Source: Pinus tabuliformis (taxonomy: Eukaryota; Streptophyta; Pinopsida; Pinales; Pinaceae). From it: a stretch of DNA of 64,000 nt. The stretch lies in assembly GCA_031772625.1 (NCBI GenBank), contig CM062814.1:822500757-822564756 (forward strand), written 5' to 3'. Below, piece after piece: positions 24,417 to 35,236 of this stretch. Below the pieces are notes generated by a model. It worked only from the letters and a program-made list of their open reading frames with translations. It was not told the origin of the DNA and did no database searches. Positions within the stretch are counted from its first letter, which is position 1, and each line of letters opens with the position of its first letter. Position numbers and translations under genes: made by a program.

Positions 24417-27165
24417 GCAGACGCTTCCGCGGACGCTTCGCTTCCTAGATTTTTGGAAAATGACGCTTCCGCGCTCTGCGCTTCCACTTCGCGCTTCCGC
24501 TTCGCTCCCGCTTCGTGCAACATTGATCCTTCTGCTCGCAGTAGGTTTCCCACCAGTCCTTGACGTGGGGGGTTGCTTTGAGAAGAGCGAAAATAATCTT
24601 TTCCCAACTGGAAAAATCATGAACAAAAAAATACCCTTCTAGCAGATTTAACCATGTATCTACGGCATCTGCATCTATCTGGCCCTCGAATATGGGGATT
24701 TCAAAATTAACTTGTACCTTAAAGGGTGTGGCGTTTCCAGAGTAGCTGTTGGAAGCTGATGTGTTGCCTCTGGGTAGCCGCTGAAGGATCTGGGCAAAGT
24801 TTTCCATCATCGTGTTCCTTTGTTGCTCGAGGGCTTCTTCGAGCAATATTTGGATAGGATCTCCTGCCCCCTCGTCTTTCTTTTCATCCACCATGGGAAG
24901 CTGTCGGGATTTTCGAGGCTGGTCTTGCAAAGGTTTGACCAGTTCAAGCCCTAACTCCTTATATCCCGACCTCGTTGGGGACATGCAAAGAAAAACAGAG
25001 AAAGAGCAGACCACTCTGATACCACTGATTCGGATTTAAACAGGAACGCAACAGATTACAGACATAACCATAAATACAGAGATGCAGCAGAAATAATACT
25101 TCATTTCATTAATGTAAAACACTAAAATATGCTTACAGACAGAAATGGAAATAAACTAGCTAGGGCGATGGTAGCTTATCTCTGAGAAGAGATGTGGCGG
25201 CTACATGCCTCTGAACTGAGTTACAATGAGGCTCGAAGGCCTATTTATTGTTGAGAAACAATGGAAAACCCTAAACATCCAAAAACCTAACCCTAGAAGA
25301 TGAAACGCCAAACTATGGGCCCCGTTTTGGGTAAATTGGTACATCAAATTCCCAGGGTCGTAACTTTGGCATACAATCTCCGTTTGATGTACACAATAGC
25401 TCGTTAGAAAGATCTATCCGACGACTACAACTTTGGAACCCATGTTGCTCCTAGATTTCCCAAAAAAACGTCGTTTAGTGCCTCAGAATGGCTTTGTAAG
25501 TTCAATACCATAAAAACTGCTAAAAATAGTAAATTGTGCTACAATTTAGGAAACTGAAACACTGAAAGAGACAGTTGTGGGGGTCCAAGTGGGATAGGTG
25601 GGTGACCACCAACATCCACCTAGATCAGGAGAGGACCTACTGCCTCCTCTGTGTCTCACTGCGTCAGCCCCTGTGTGAGAACTACGTTGCCCCAACGTCA
25701 CACTGCCTCCGCGTTGTCCTCTGCGTCACAGCCTCTGCGTTGTCCTCCTTCTGCTCTACATCTTCTGCTCCTGACCTCCAGACTGATGCTGATATCCTCT
25801 CTCTCCTTCTCACCTGCAACTCTCCCTCTTATTCGATTTTCTCTTGCCGAACTTCGACCAATGAGAAAATCGATCTTACTCGAGTAACTGAGTATCTGCC
25901 TCTGGTGTTATTTACAAATGCCCCTTGATGTCCTTCTTATAATCTTCCAGTTGAGAACCAACGGCCCATATTAGATTCTAATCAATGGCTTAGATCATTT
26001 GGACTCGATCTTCATCTTCTTCTAGAAGTTACACCCACAGTTTAGATTAATACCCATTAATTATTTTAATTTCCTAAGTTTTGACTTAGGGTCCCATTAA
26101 AAATAATTAATTATTTTAATAAAACTGTCTCTGAGTGGAATTTCCCAAATAATTTTTGGGTATTGTGGAATACATATGTCTAAGCCTCCCTGCAAAATTT
26201 GAGACTTCAAGCACATCCGATGCTACCAGAAATTAATAGAGGATCTAGTCAACTTTACAACCCTAAATACCTTGTTGTCACACCTTTGACCTACCTTCAA
26301 CATGCTCAACAACCTTCTTTTGACCTCTAGTAGTTTGTCCTATCTATAGATCACCTATAGATTGCCCTTTGACCCTCGGACTTCTCTTTTAGTCCTCCTC
26401 AGGCCCTCAGCCTACTTACTTTAGGTTTGTTGCTTATTCCTTGACCTTTGCCTAGCCTCAAACTACTCGTCTTGCCCTCAACTAATTGTTTTGGCCTCTG
26501 CCAACTTCCTGTTTGCCCTCGGCCTACTTGTTATGGGTTGTGGCCTTCCCAACAATCCTGCGACCAACCTTTTCTAGGCTTGTTCAAGCCTTGCCCTGAT
26601 GTTGTTCCCTGTGGCTAATTCAAGACACGGTCTAGTCTTTGGCCAAACTTCGGCCCTATGGCCAGCACTTCTGCCCTCCTACGGCAGCTTCTGCGGCCCT
26701 CCTTTGGCAGACTTGCGGGTCACCTTCATCCAGGCCTTCACTCCTTGCAGTTGTAGAAAACATCATCTAGCCCATAGACTAGAGCTAGCCTTTATCCTTT
26801 ACACCAACAACACCTTAAACAGAATCCAATCTCTCCTGCAGCTAGACTTCCTTTGGCAGACTACAGCTAGATCACTTTGAGCCCTCCACACAAGTGATGT
26901 CCTTCTCACTTGATGTAATTTAGCCTCTCCTTTGGCTTCAATATATACTTGTCCAAGAGGTGTGAAACCCCAACGGTCATGTCCCTTGGCCTTGTTGGCT
27001 AACCTAAGCCTACATGACTCAAAATTAAATTAAACTTATTAAATTCTTTTTCTTGGGTTTCAAGCCCGCTCCTTTGGGTCCAAAACCCCAAACTCAAAAC
27101 CACAAAGCCCCCCAAGGCTTTTCCACTCGGAAATGCCTTCCAAGCTACCAAATTTCAACATGCCA

Positions 27166-27362
27166 AAAATGTTGTGAAACATTTTACCGAAAAAACATTT
27201 TGAAAACCTTTATACTAGGCATGTACCCATTTCTTTCAAATATTCTAAATGATTTAATATAAGGTAAGTTCATATTTTGTTTTCTAGAAAAGGTGACCAT
27301 GGCCAACTACCAGAAGGAGACTATGAAGAGCACAAAAATAAATGAATATTTTGGGTCAATTG
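27166..27362. other. Intron spacer between two LTRs
   Basis: AT-rich sequence between the tgcca duplication and the next LTR. No feature recognised. Confidence 0.5.
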
Positions 27363-28411
27363 TGTTAATTTTCCAGTGTTCTATGTTATCACTTACACCA
27401 ATTCGTCTTCAATTAGCAATCAATTTATCCAATATAATTCAATCTTCCAACAATCATAAGCAATTGTAGATAGAACAGTAAATCAATGCACAATAGAAGA
27501 CAGCCAATAACAATAGTGACACAGTGTTTGGTCAAAGACCAGGGAAAAACCCCACAAGGGGGGAAACCCTTTCAAAAATCTTCTTCTATTAATTAGATTG
27601 TCATCAAATGTTCAGCAGAGAGATACGATGTTCCAATGAGTCAAAGTCAACTCTTTGACTACAAAATCAACTAACCAATATCCAATCAAAGATGAGCCCA
27701 AAAAGTCAAATCTGGTCAACAAGTCAAATCTGCAAATCTAGTCAAAGTCAGCAGCAGCAGCAGCCCTAACCAGTCCTGGTCAACGGTCAACACAGCTTCC
27801 AAAACGTTCGGTCAAGACAGTAGTCAACTTGCCCTTCCAAGCTTGGATAAATCCAGTCAAAACAGTCAACAAAAACAAGGTCAAAGGAGAGATAAAGTCT
27901 GCAGTCATACTTCAGCAAATTTGCGGTCAACTATGGTCAAAGTCTGCGGTCAAGGTAGGTCAACATTCTCAGAAAAATTGTCTCTTGCCCAATCAATTCA
28001 GCCGTCCAAAACAGAGATAAAACCAAGTCAAACAAATCCAAGTCAAAGTGTAATCAAGGCTGGTCAATGTTGTCAAATCAGAAAGTCAACGCACTAATCA
28101 GAAAGCTCCTCCTCTTCACACGTGTGAGAACAGACCTGCAATTTCAGAGCTACAAGAACCATATAAGAGAAGAATGTGGTGTGAGGAATGACCTCCAAGT
28201 GATGTGACATGATCACTATTTATATGTGTCGGAGGAGGACGAATTTCCTTGCCCAGGCCGACTTGTAATTTTGTGCTCATGTGGGTTTCACCTCAAAAAT
28301 AATATTTTTCTTTGACCAAATTAAATTCTTCCAAGGGCTAGTAGGGGCTTCTCTGGATGAGAAAGGCTTCCTAATGGAGGGAATTACTCCTTGAGCTGCC
28401 AAATTTCAACA
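27363..28411 (-). mobile_element. LTR, probably solo, fossil
   Basis: It begins TGTTAATTTTCC and ends AAATTTCAACA. A minus-strand TATA box (TATAAATAG) lies near 28212-28220. A GGGAAACCC-type leader segment like those of other LTRs here is at about 27540-27570. No internal coding region is attached on either side, and no clear target duplication was found, so its limits are less certain than for the larger nest. It carries the GTCAA array described separately. Confidence 0.65.
27528..28093 (-). repeat. GTCAA (TTGAC) motif array
   Basis: By my count there are 23 GTCAA pentamers, almost all in one orientation, in 566 bases, often in the contexts AGTCAAA, AGTCAAC or GGTCAAC. Spacing is irregular, so it is a motif cluster rather than a clean tandem repeat. 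On the minus strand it reads TTGAC, the core of WRKY-bound W-boxes. It lies downstream of the LTR's own TATA box, so it would be in the transcribed leader of that LTR. Confidence 0.88.
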
Positions 28412-31400
28412 ATACTATCTCTAATTCCCCTACATTTAATAGACAAATATTGTGTCAATAATGGCTTTTCAAGTCAATGAAAGTGGGGGTGTGATATCGC
28501 CCTCACTAGAGTTCAAGTCTCACACATGACAAGCTCATGTTTGTGCTCATGGTTGTGGATGCACCAATGCACAAAACAACAATGGGGACCAAGTATAAAT
28601 CCTAAGCATCTTTGGCAGAATAGATACCCCACACTCGTAGCATCTTAGCCAAAGGATTACAAATTGAATGGTGCTAGTTGTACTTTATCTCACATAAAGA
28701 TAAGGCGTGTTAACTGTTACCTGCTTGATATACCTAGCAAATAAAGGAAGAGGAACATTAAGATTGGAAAAGGCACCAATCAAATTTTCAAGTCGAGAAG
28801 TCCAATAGGGCAATTTCCCCCCCCTTCTCTCTTTTCTCTTCTTTCTCCATATGATTTGTGTACCCCATGGGGGAGTTGTAAAAATGTCACTAGCATGATG
28901 AACTTATGTAAAAGCCTTAGCTCCTCAGGACCGAGTTACTAAGGAAGTCGCACCAGAGTGTTTTTTTCACTTAATTAATCATTTATTCTTTTTAGCAATA
29001 AATAATTAATTGAGCTTTTTAACTCAGACCCTCCAAAGTTGGAGTGTGTCTTAATAACTAGGCATTGAGTGTGTTTTATAACTCTACGGTCAATGTATAT
29101 TACCATGCTAGGCATTACCTTGAGCCTCACAAAAATGCCTTAGGTTTGTATAGGATTTTTTAATAATTAAAGATTTTCTGCATAACGGGAATTTTTAATT
29201 AAAATTTATGTAACAAATAAAAAAGTGGTACTAGGAAGTTTTGTATGGCATGAACGTACTCGTTTTTCATGCACAAAGTACCAACATAACCTTAGTATTG
29301 TAATATACCTCCCAGGAAGTACCTTAAATTTCCCAATGATTGACTGAGTTTTTAATGAGGTTTCCAGTGAGACTTTTCGTCAAACAATTTGTTGGCACAC
29401 TGTTGTACGTGTAATTTTCATTTATTTATCATGTGCACCAATATACAAAGATAAGAGTACGTAACCAGATCTCAAAACAGCAATGATAATTCTATTTTGT
29501 ACTTAGAAATTACACAGGCAACCACTAATTACTCATATCAGCTACGTATATCAGCCTCCCACAATTACAATCAAACCTTAGAAAAATATATAACACGATA
29601 TAATGCCAATATCATAATAAAATCAAGCTTGGGCAGTTCCCTTTTAATTTAACATTCAAGTACACAGTGATTAATGAAAATAGAGGAATATTATACCCAT
29701 AAACAGCAGCATACATGTATATGACAATGAAGAGTTAAACATGAAGTTTAGAGGACAAATCTGGACTGATATGATATGAATGAAACTGATGTACAGTAGC
29801 ACGCTCCAGCAGAGAATGTTTGATGACATCAATGGCTTGAACAGGTGTCCACAGGAGAAAACACATCCATACTCTTCACAGTGACTCGGCCTTCAAGAAA
29901 ACATCAGTTCTGGCCCTTCTCCCCTTGCCTAAATTCAGCCCATTCACTGATATAAACTCTGATGCTCAAACTTGTATACGCAGCCAGCAAAGAGGAAGAC
30001 TTTAACCTCTGTTTGGATCATCATCAGTGTGGTATAACTCGGCCCAGGGATACCAGCAAATATTCAAATGATTTGCTCTCTTCGTACAGCACTTCGTACT
30101 AGAGACTAGAAGTAGAACTTGACCTCTGCTAATCTGGAAAACGCACCAGCAAGGGAACTACCTTCGACCCACAATAAAGATGATAACCTTTCCTCTGTGC
30201 AAGGGAAGAAACTCATGCTACAGGGACCACAAACTCGTCCCTCTCCTCTGTCCCAGGCTCAGTCACTATAACAGTAAACTCGTCCAGCCTCAATGAGGTA
30301 AATCGACCCCCTTTTTGTGCAATAGAAATCGACCCTGCAGATGGCCAATGTTATCTTCAGATTTCGGCCTCTTTGAGAAGGGCTTTGGCACCTTGGGAAC
30401 AATTAAATCAGCCTTCTTGAGGAATATATAAACCTGGAACAATTCAGCCTCTTGGGTGATTGGGAATTTCGATCCTTCCTACAAATATCAATGATACTTC
30501 GGATCTACAGTTTTTCCTGCAAGTAGGGTGTTAAAGATCGTCCACCAAAATTGGAGGAAAGAGACTATAGGGTGGCAATGAGGTCCACCAAAACTAGGGT
30601 GACGAATTTGGCTTGAAATCCTTGATCTGAAACTCACTTGAGTTTCTCTTCAATAACAATGAGAAATGATCAAATAGAATGAATAGCAAATGATCCACAA
30701 CCTCCTTTTATGAATTCTCCCCAAGCTTCTAGACTCCTTTTCAATATTATTTTATTGGTGGGGGTTGTTACCCACCATTTTGTGGGTGATATTTCTAGGA
30801 GAAAAATTTTCTCGAAGATGGTCCTCAGCCAACAGCCCCTTGCAGCCACCAACTAGCTTGTTGTGCCACTTCTCCACAACTTGAGCCAGCCATGTGGTCC
30901 CTCACCCATCTGCCATGATTGTATGTTTGAAGGTGGGCCTCCTGAACCTAAAGGTATGCTTTGTCATTTGGTAATTGATTATTATAGTTTGCTTATCATG
31001 GACACTTTTGGGCATGGATTAATGGGGTGATTCGGCGGAAAGAATGAACTAGGTTTATGCTCTTGTCCCCTAGACCCCTTTTGGATGTTAACCTTGGATT
31101 CTAGTCTTGTGGGATCTCTTTTACTAACCCTTTGGCTTTAGGGATGGTACTTCATGGCCGATTTTGGATCTCCCTCATCCACATATATTACCCACTTTCC
31201 GCTCATTATAGCCCCATTTATCATTTCTCCCACCTGGTTCCACATAGGATTAGCTTTCCCCTTCCCCTTGCCCACACCTTGGGTCAAGCCTGGAATAATG
31301 CCCCGGAGGTTGATGCAGCTAAAAAGAAAGTAAAAGCATAATTGGCCACATTCAACAGGAACATGTACCACAAATTGCAAAATATGGTCGGGACAAACAC

Positions 31401-34400
31401 ATTTAACACGTGAGCAAAAGCCAATACATGAGTTCTAACCCATCATCATGGCCATCACCCTGGTTCTTATAGGCCCTAGATGAGCCTCCTTTATCATTTA
31501 GGAACACATGATTGTCCCAACCCCTGGTGGGCAATGAACCGCCCTACCTTGAAAGGGGTATTCACTTGTGTCTCACACATCATGCTCTTACCCCTTGAGC
31601 CCCTAGCAGCTAATTAAAGAAAAATCATAAAAGGCAAAAGGCATATAAAGAAGGGTGGAAAAATCAAGGTTGGGGCACCTCATGTACCATGATTAGTCCC
31701 TCCTATACATTATATACCCAAGTGTGGGTTTCCCTTTTACTAGCTACCCTAGTACCCCAGCATGTGCCCCAACGTTGACCCTTTTCAACTTTCCTCAAGA
31801 TCACTATCATATATGCATTTAACATCACTGTCACCACTCATTGTTATGAGGATTATTGTTGCATCAATATAAGGTCACTACTATCAAGATCATTATCATG
31901 TCTCTATCTGTCAAATATCTCAGAGAAACCATCACAATCAAATGGATTAGTGTCCAAATCATCAAGTTCACTGCCATTTATTGGTCCAGGTTATATAGAC
32001 ACAATTGTGTCACAGATATGCAAGCTTAAGCCTTACACACAAAGGTCATTTCCAAGATTACTCTTATACTCTTTTAAACTTACAGTCAGTCAGTTTACCC
32101 TCATCAATCAGCATACCCTCATATTAGTTTGCCTTCTTCAGTGCTTCTGGCTAACACTTCTCAAATCAACGTACTTTGGTTTCAGTCTCCTACAATGTCA
32201 GTGTATCTATGTAAACCCTAACTGGCAGTATATAAGTCAACGCTTATCAGCTTCCATCAAGGTCACTGTTGTATTTTGTTGTCACTGTTACAGTTGTAAA
32301 ATATTGACACTGCTAAAAGATACTCTGTCAAATATTATTGACATATCCCTACTGCCACTTGGATATAATCATGAAACAATGAAAACAGTGGTGATAGTAC
32401 TGAATATCTTCCAGACAATTGTGCTTAGAATATTGTCAATGCACAAGGCAACATATGATTGTAAATGGTTGACTGTCACATTTATTTGCAGATAGCAATT
32501 GTCAACTCCGTTGCTCCATATGCTCTTCCATACTTTAATATACCAATCCAACTTCCATACATGTTTAGTACTTAATCTTAAGTCTAGAAACTAAATAATA
32601 ATGGTTACGCAGAGGATCAAAAGAGAGTTGTTTGATGAACGGCATATACGCATAGAGTAGGATCTTCAGAATTAACAAGGTTGTATTGGTAGTGAATATA
32701 GGTTACATTTTTCAGTATCTCACCCAGAAATAAAGACTGGAACTTCAAAACTTCACTTCACAAGAAATAGACTTCACTCATCACAGAGATTTATATTTGG
32801 CTCTCTCATTACAGGGATATTGCAGAGATTAGGGTCTATTTGTATCACAAGAACACAGTTTGATCAGATGTCAAAGCAGAGTGACGAATTCTTGTATCAA
32901 TTTGATGCTCCTTTGTTGTTTGTCACCTCAGAGTTGAATCAATGCAAGACATATGCCCAGAAATCATACGGAATCATGAATTTGATTTCGTTTGTCTGAT
33001 CCTGTGAAACCCACATAAATTAACAAATTGTTATCCACAAAGAATCCTTGCAAGAACGAGTTTGTGATCACGTCAGAAATTCAACGCAGGGCAATTAGAA
33101 TGTTTTTAGACCCTAGACTTGGCCGTAGAAGAGGACTTTTGTCAAAGCGGAATGTTTCTTCAAAAACAAAACAAAACAAATCCAGTGAACCCTTTACAAA
33201 TTTCACCATCCAAAAACCCTTTGATTGGCCGCAAAGCGAATCATAAAAATATCATGTTGAAAAGAACGAGTTATAGTCCTACAAGAACAGTGAATCTCAA
33301 AAATTAAAACTTGAACCCTAAATGAAACCCTCCGCTCAATCTGTCTTGGCCGCAAAGAAATGACTTCACTCTTCGCTTGCATTTTGGAGAGGTAAATGAT
33401 ATGTTTATATAGTTTCATGAGAATGTATTTGAGGCCGACAGTAAATACTTCTAGAGAGCCCGAACTTGGAGCCAACCCATGAAGGAAGATTAAATTTTAA
33501 TTTTAAAATAAAGCCAAAGATTAGGGTCCACCTTCATTGGCTCAAATTTGAACTTAATTTTGATCTTTGACTTCCTAAAAAACTTTTATTTTAATAAATG
33601 TTGAAACCCCTCATTTAATTTAATTTATGTCAAAAATCCCTTTTGTTTTAACCAACAAGAAACTGCCACATCATCATTCGGGGTTTTGGTCCATAGGCTA
33701 GGGTTTGCAACTTTGACTTAGTGTAACTCACAAACCGAGAGGGACCACGAGATGTTCCACACATCAACGGAATCAGCATGATGAGGAGAATCTGATGGCA
33801 AGGGTGTCCAAGACAAATTCAGTGATTTGCATCATCAAAATCCTTAATATTTATTGGGTGTCCTCATTGTCCAAGGAAGCCAAACCCTAAAGCTAGGGTT
33901 TTATCATCCATCTGCAACATCAATGATGATCATGACCTCAACACATCATTACATTAAGTTGCAAATCAACATCTGCACCATGGGATCCAAACCCTAGGAT
34001 TAGGGTTTCATCCTGCAGTTAGGGTTTTTTCCACATCATCAGTGCTAGGGCTTCATCACGTCTACATCATTATCCTGCACCTGCTTCTTGACATCCTACA
34101 CTTGTTGCTCCTGTTGCAAATGTTGCTTGACATCAATGGCAACATACTCAACAAACGCTTGAGTAGAAGAGTGCCATGTCACCCCTCTTGCCTTCTAAAG
34201 GGTGACATTGGGTACTGTGGTGATGATGTCTTGGTTTGGAGGCATTTTGGAGGCATACCCGTTCATGTGGAGCTACTCCTTAGAGTATGGCGCAGTCATT
34301 AGCCCACTTGACACTTATGGCATTTAAAGCTCATTTGGAGGATGACATCATAGTGGAGGAGGCATTTTCTCCCACGTGCGTGGGAAATTTTGGCATATTT

Positions 34401-34840
34401 TGTTATGCTTTGAGCTAAGAGGTTAGTTTGTAACCTCTGTCAGGTGGAACACTCAAAGTAGACTTGTAATTAGCGTTTTTTACTTGTATTGTTGTAAAAA
34501 TGAGGGAGATAAGTCTCATAAAAATAGATACTCCCCTCATTTCAACTTTTCATCATTACGCATTCACTCTTCTCTTCTAAGAGTGTGAATTAGTCCCTTT
34601 TGCTACAATGGGCAAGATGTGATATTTTATGGTGCTAATTTTCTTGTGGAGTGGATCTTTTGCATGGAGATGTTATTCTAGGATTGAAAAAAGTGCTTCT
34701 TTGGAGGTTTTTGTAAGTTTAATGCTTTATCATTAACATTTTGCATATTAAATATGTGAAGTAAGGTTTCTATTTATGCCATGACTAAATGCTTAATTAT
34801 TGTTAGAATATTGCTACATTATTGCATGCAAAATTGTTCT
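28412..34840. other. Intron repeat debris, no gene recognised
   Basis: No convincing exon or polymerase domain was seen. Several stretches look like decayed LTR leaders: 30540-30860 on the minus strand with a TATA-like TCATAAAAGG, 33000-33480, and a plus-strand one at about 34190-34575. AGGGTTT/AAACCCT words recur at 33880-34030. The block 31800-32500 repeats CAAGATCACT and TCACTGT words. None could be bounded by matching ends and a duplication. Confidence 0.4.
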
Positions 34841-34943
34841 CTTTAAGGCTAAGTTGCGCGAAACGCCGAAACGTCTAGAAATTTCCGAAACAGGGACGGC
34901 CCGAAACACGACCCCAGGAAAATGGAAACGCGGCTGAAACATC

Positions 34944-34952
34944 ATATATATA

Positions 34953-35038
<86 letters not shown>
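34944..35038. repeat. TA microsatellite, about 47 units, in H3
   Basis: An almost uninterrupted TA run with one CT variant near 34953. It lies directly inside the left (3') subterminal region of H3. Confidence 0.97.
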
Positions 35039-35041
<3 letters not shown>

Positions 35042-35236
35042 AATATTAAATAAATTATAACACATTATTTTGCAAGAAAAGAAAGAATGAGACATATAAA
35101 TGACATTGTAGAAGGAAATCCAAATTTATATTAACTCCAACAGATGATTACATGACGCAAATATCCAAAATTAGCCTTTATAGACGAGGCTTTACATCCA
35201 AGACTTCAAAATCAGCCTTTATATGTGAGGATATAT

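Larger units (their letters stand above)
20745..24525 (+). mobile_element. hAT DNA transposon H2a, structurally complete
   Basis: The terminal inverted repeats are CAGTGTTGCA and TGCAACATTG (one mismatch). A perfect 8-bp duplication atccttct lies at 20737-20744 and 24526-24533. About a dozen GAAGCG/CGCTTC motifs crowd each end (20760-21000 and 24418-24515). The 3.8-kb body holds a transposase gene with an uninterrupted coding sequence. It is inserted in the gag region of the surrounding Gypsy. A truncated relative (H2b) is at 54698-56204. Confidence 0.96.
18507..25627 (-). mobile_element. Ty3/Gypsy element without polymerase, broken, split by hAT H2a
   Basis: The 3' LTR is 18507-19129 and the 5' LTR 25026-25627 (TGAT...ATCA). 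They are flanked by a perfect 5-bp duplication ggaga at 18502-18506 and 25628-25632. The polypurine tract abuts 19129, and the primer site is 25013-25024. On the minus strand it shows gag (24445-25014 and 20398-20841), a zinc-knuckle-like CEFHKSPTHNTSEC and protease motif FIVDSGSQ (19918-20349). An integrase C-terminal part (within 19141-19821) includes GDKVWLHLQKERL. No reverse transcriptase or RNase H was recognised, so it would have needed a helper. LTRs differ by roughly 5-6 percent by eye, mostly transitions. Confidence 0.92.
13395..26238 (-). mobile_element. Ty1/Copia element, broken, split by a Gypsy insertion
   Basis: The 3' LTR is 13395-14372 and the internal region 14373-18135. The 5' LTR is 18136-18506 plus 25633-26238. 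A near-matching 5-bp duplication (gaggc/gagga) flanks it. The primer site is 18124-18135 (tRNA-Met type), and the polypurine tract lies just right of 14372. Recognisable parts on the minus strand are RNase H (14597-14923), reverse transcriptase (14960-15805), integrase (16464-17387) and a protease motif WYIDSGASAHM (17603-17806). The gag part is short. The coding region is clearly broken by multiple lesions. LTR comparison by eye gives roughly 7 percent difference, so it is moderately old. Confidence 0.92.
12912..27160 (-). mobile_element. Solo LTR (about 1.4 kb) split by a Copia insertion, fossil
   Basis: The ends are TGTTGGAATTT and AAATTTCAACA, flanked by a perfect 5-bp duplication tgcca at 12907-12911 and 27161-27165. 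Only LTR sequence lies between the ends (12912-13394 and 26239-27160) once the Copia is set aside. This is therefore a solo LTR left by recombination. It is the outermost and oldest layer of the nest. The minus orientation is inferred from resemblance of its ends to neighbouring minus-strand LTRs. Confidence 0.85.

Noticed and set aside
34042-34302. 86-codon plus-strand open frame
   Set aside because: Leucine- and histidine-rich low-complexity translation of LTR-like sequence, with no domain and no splice context.
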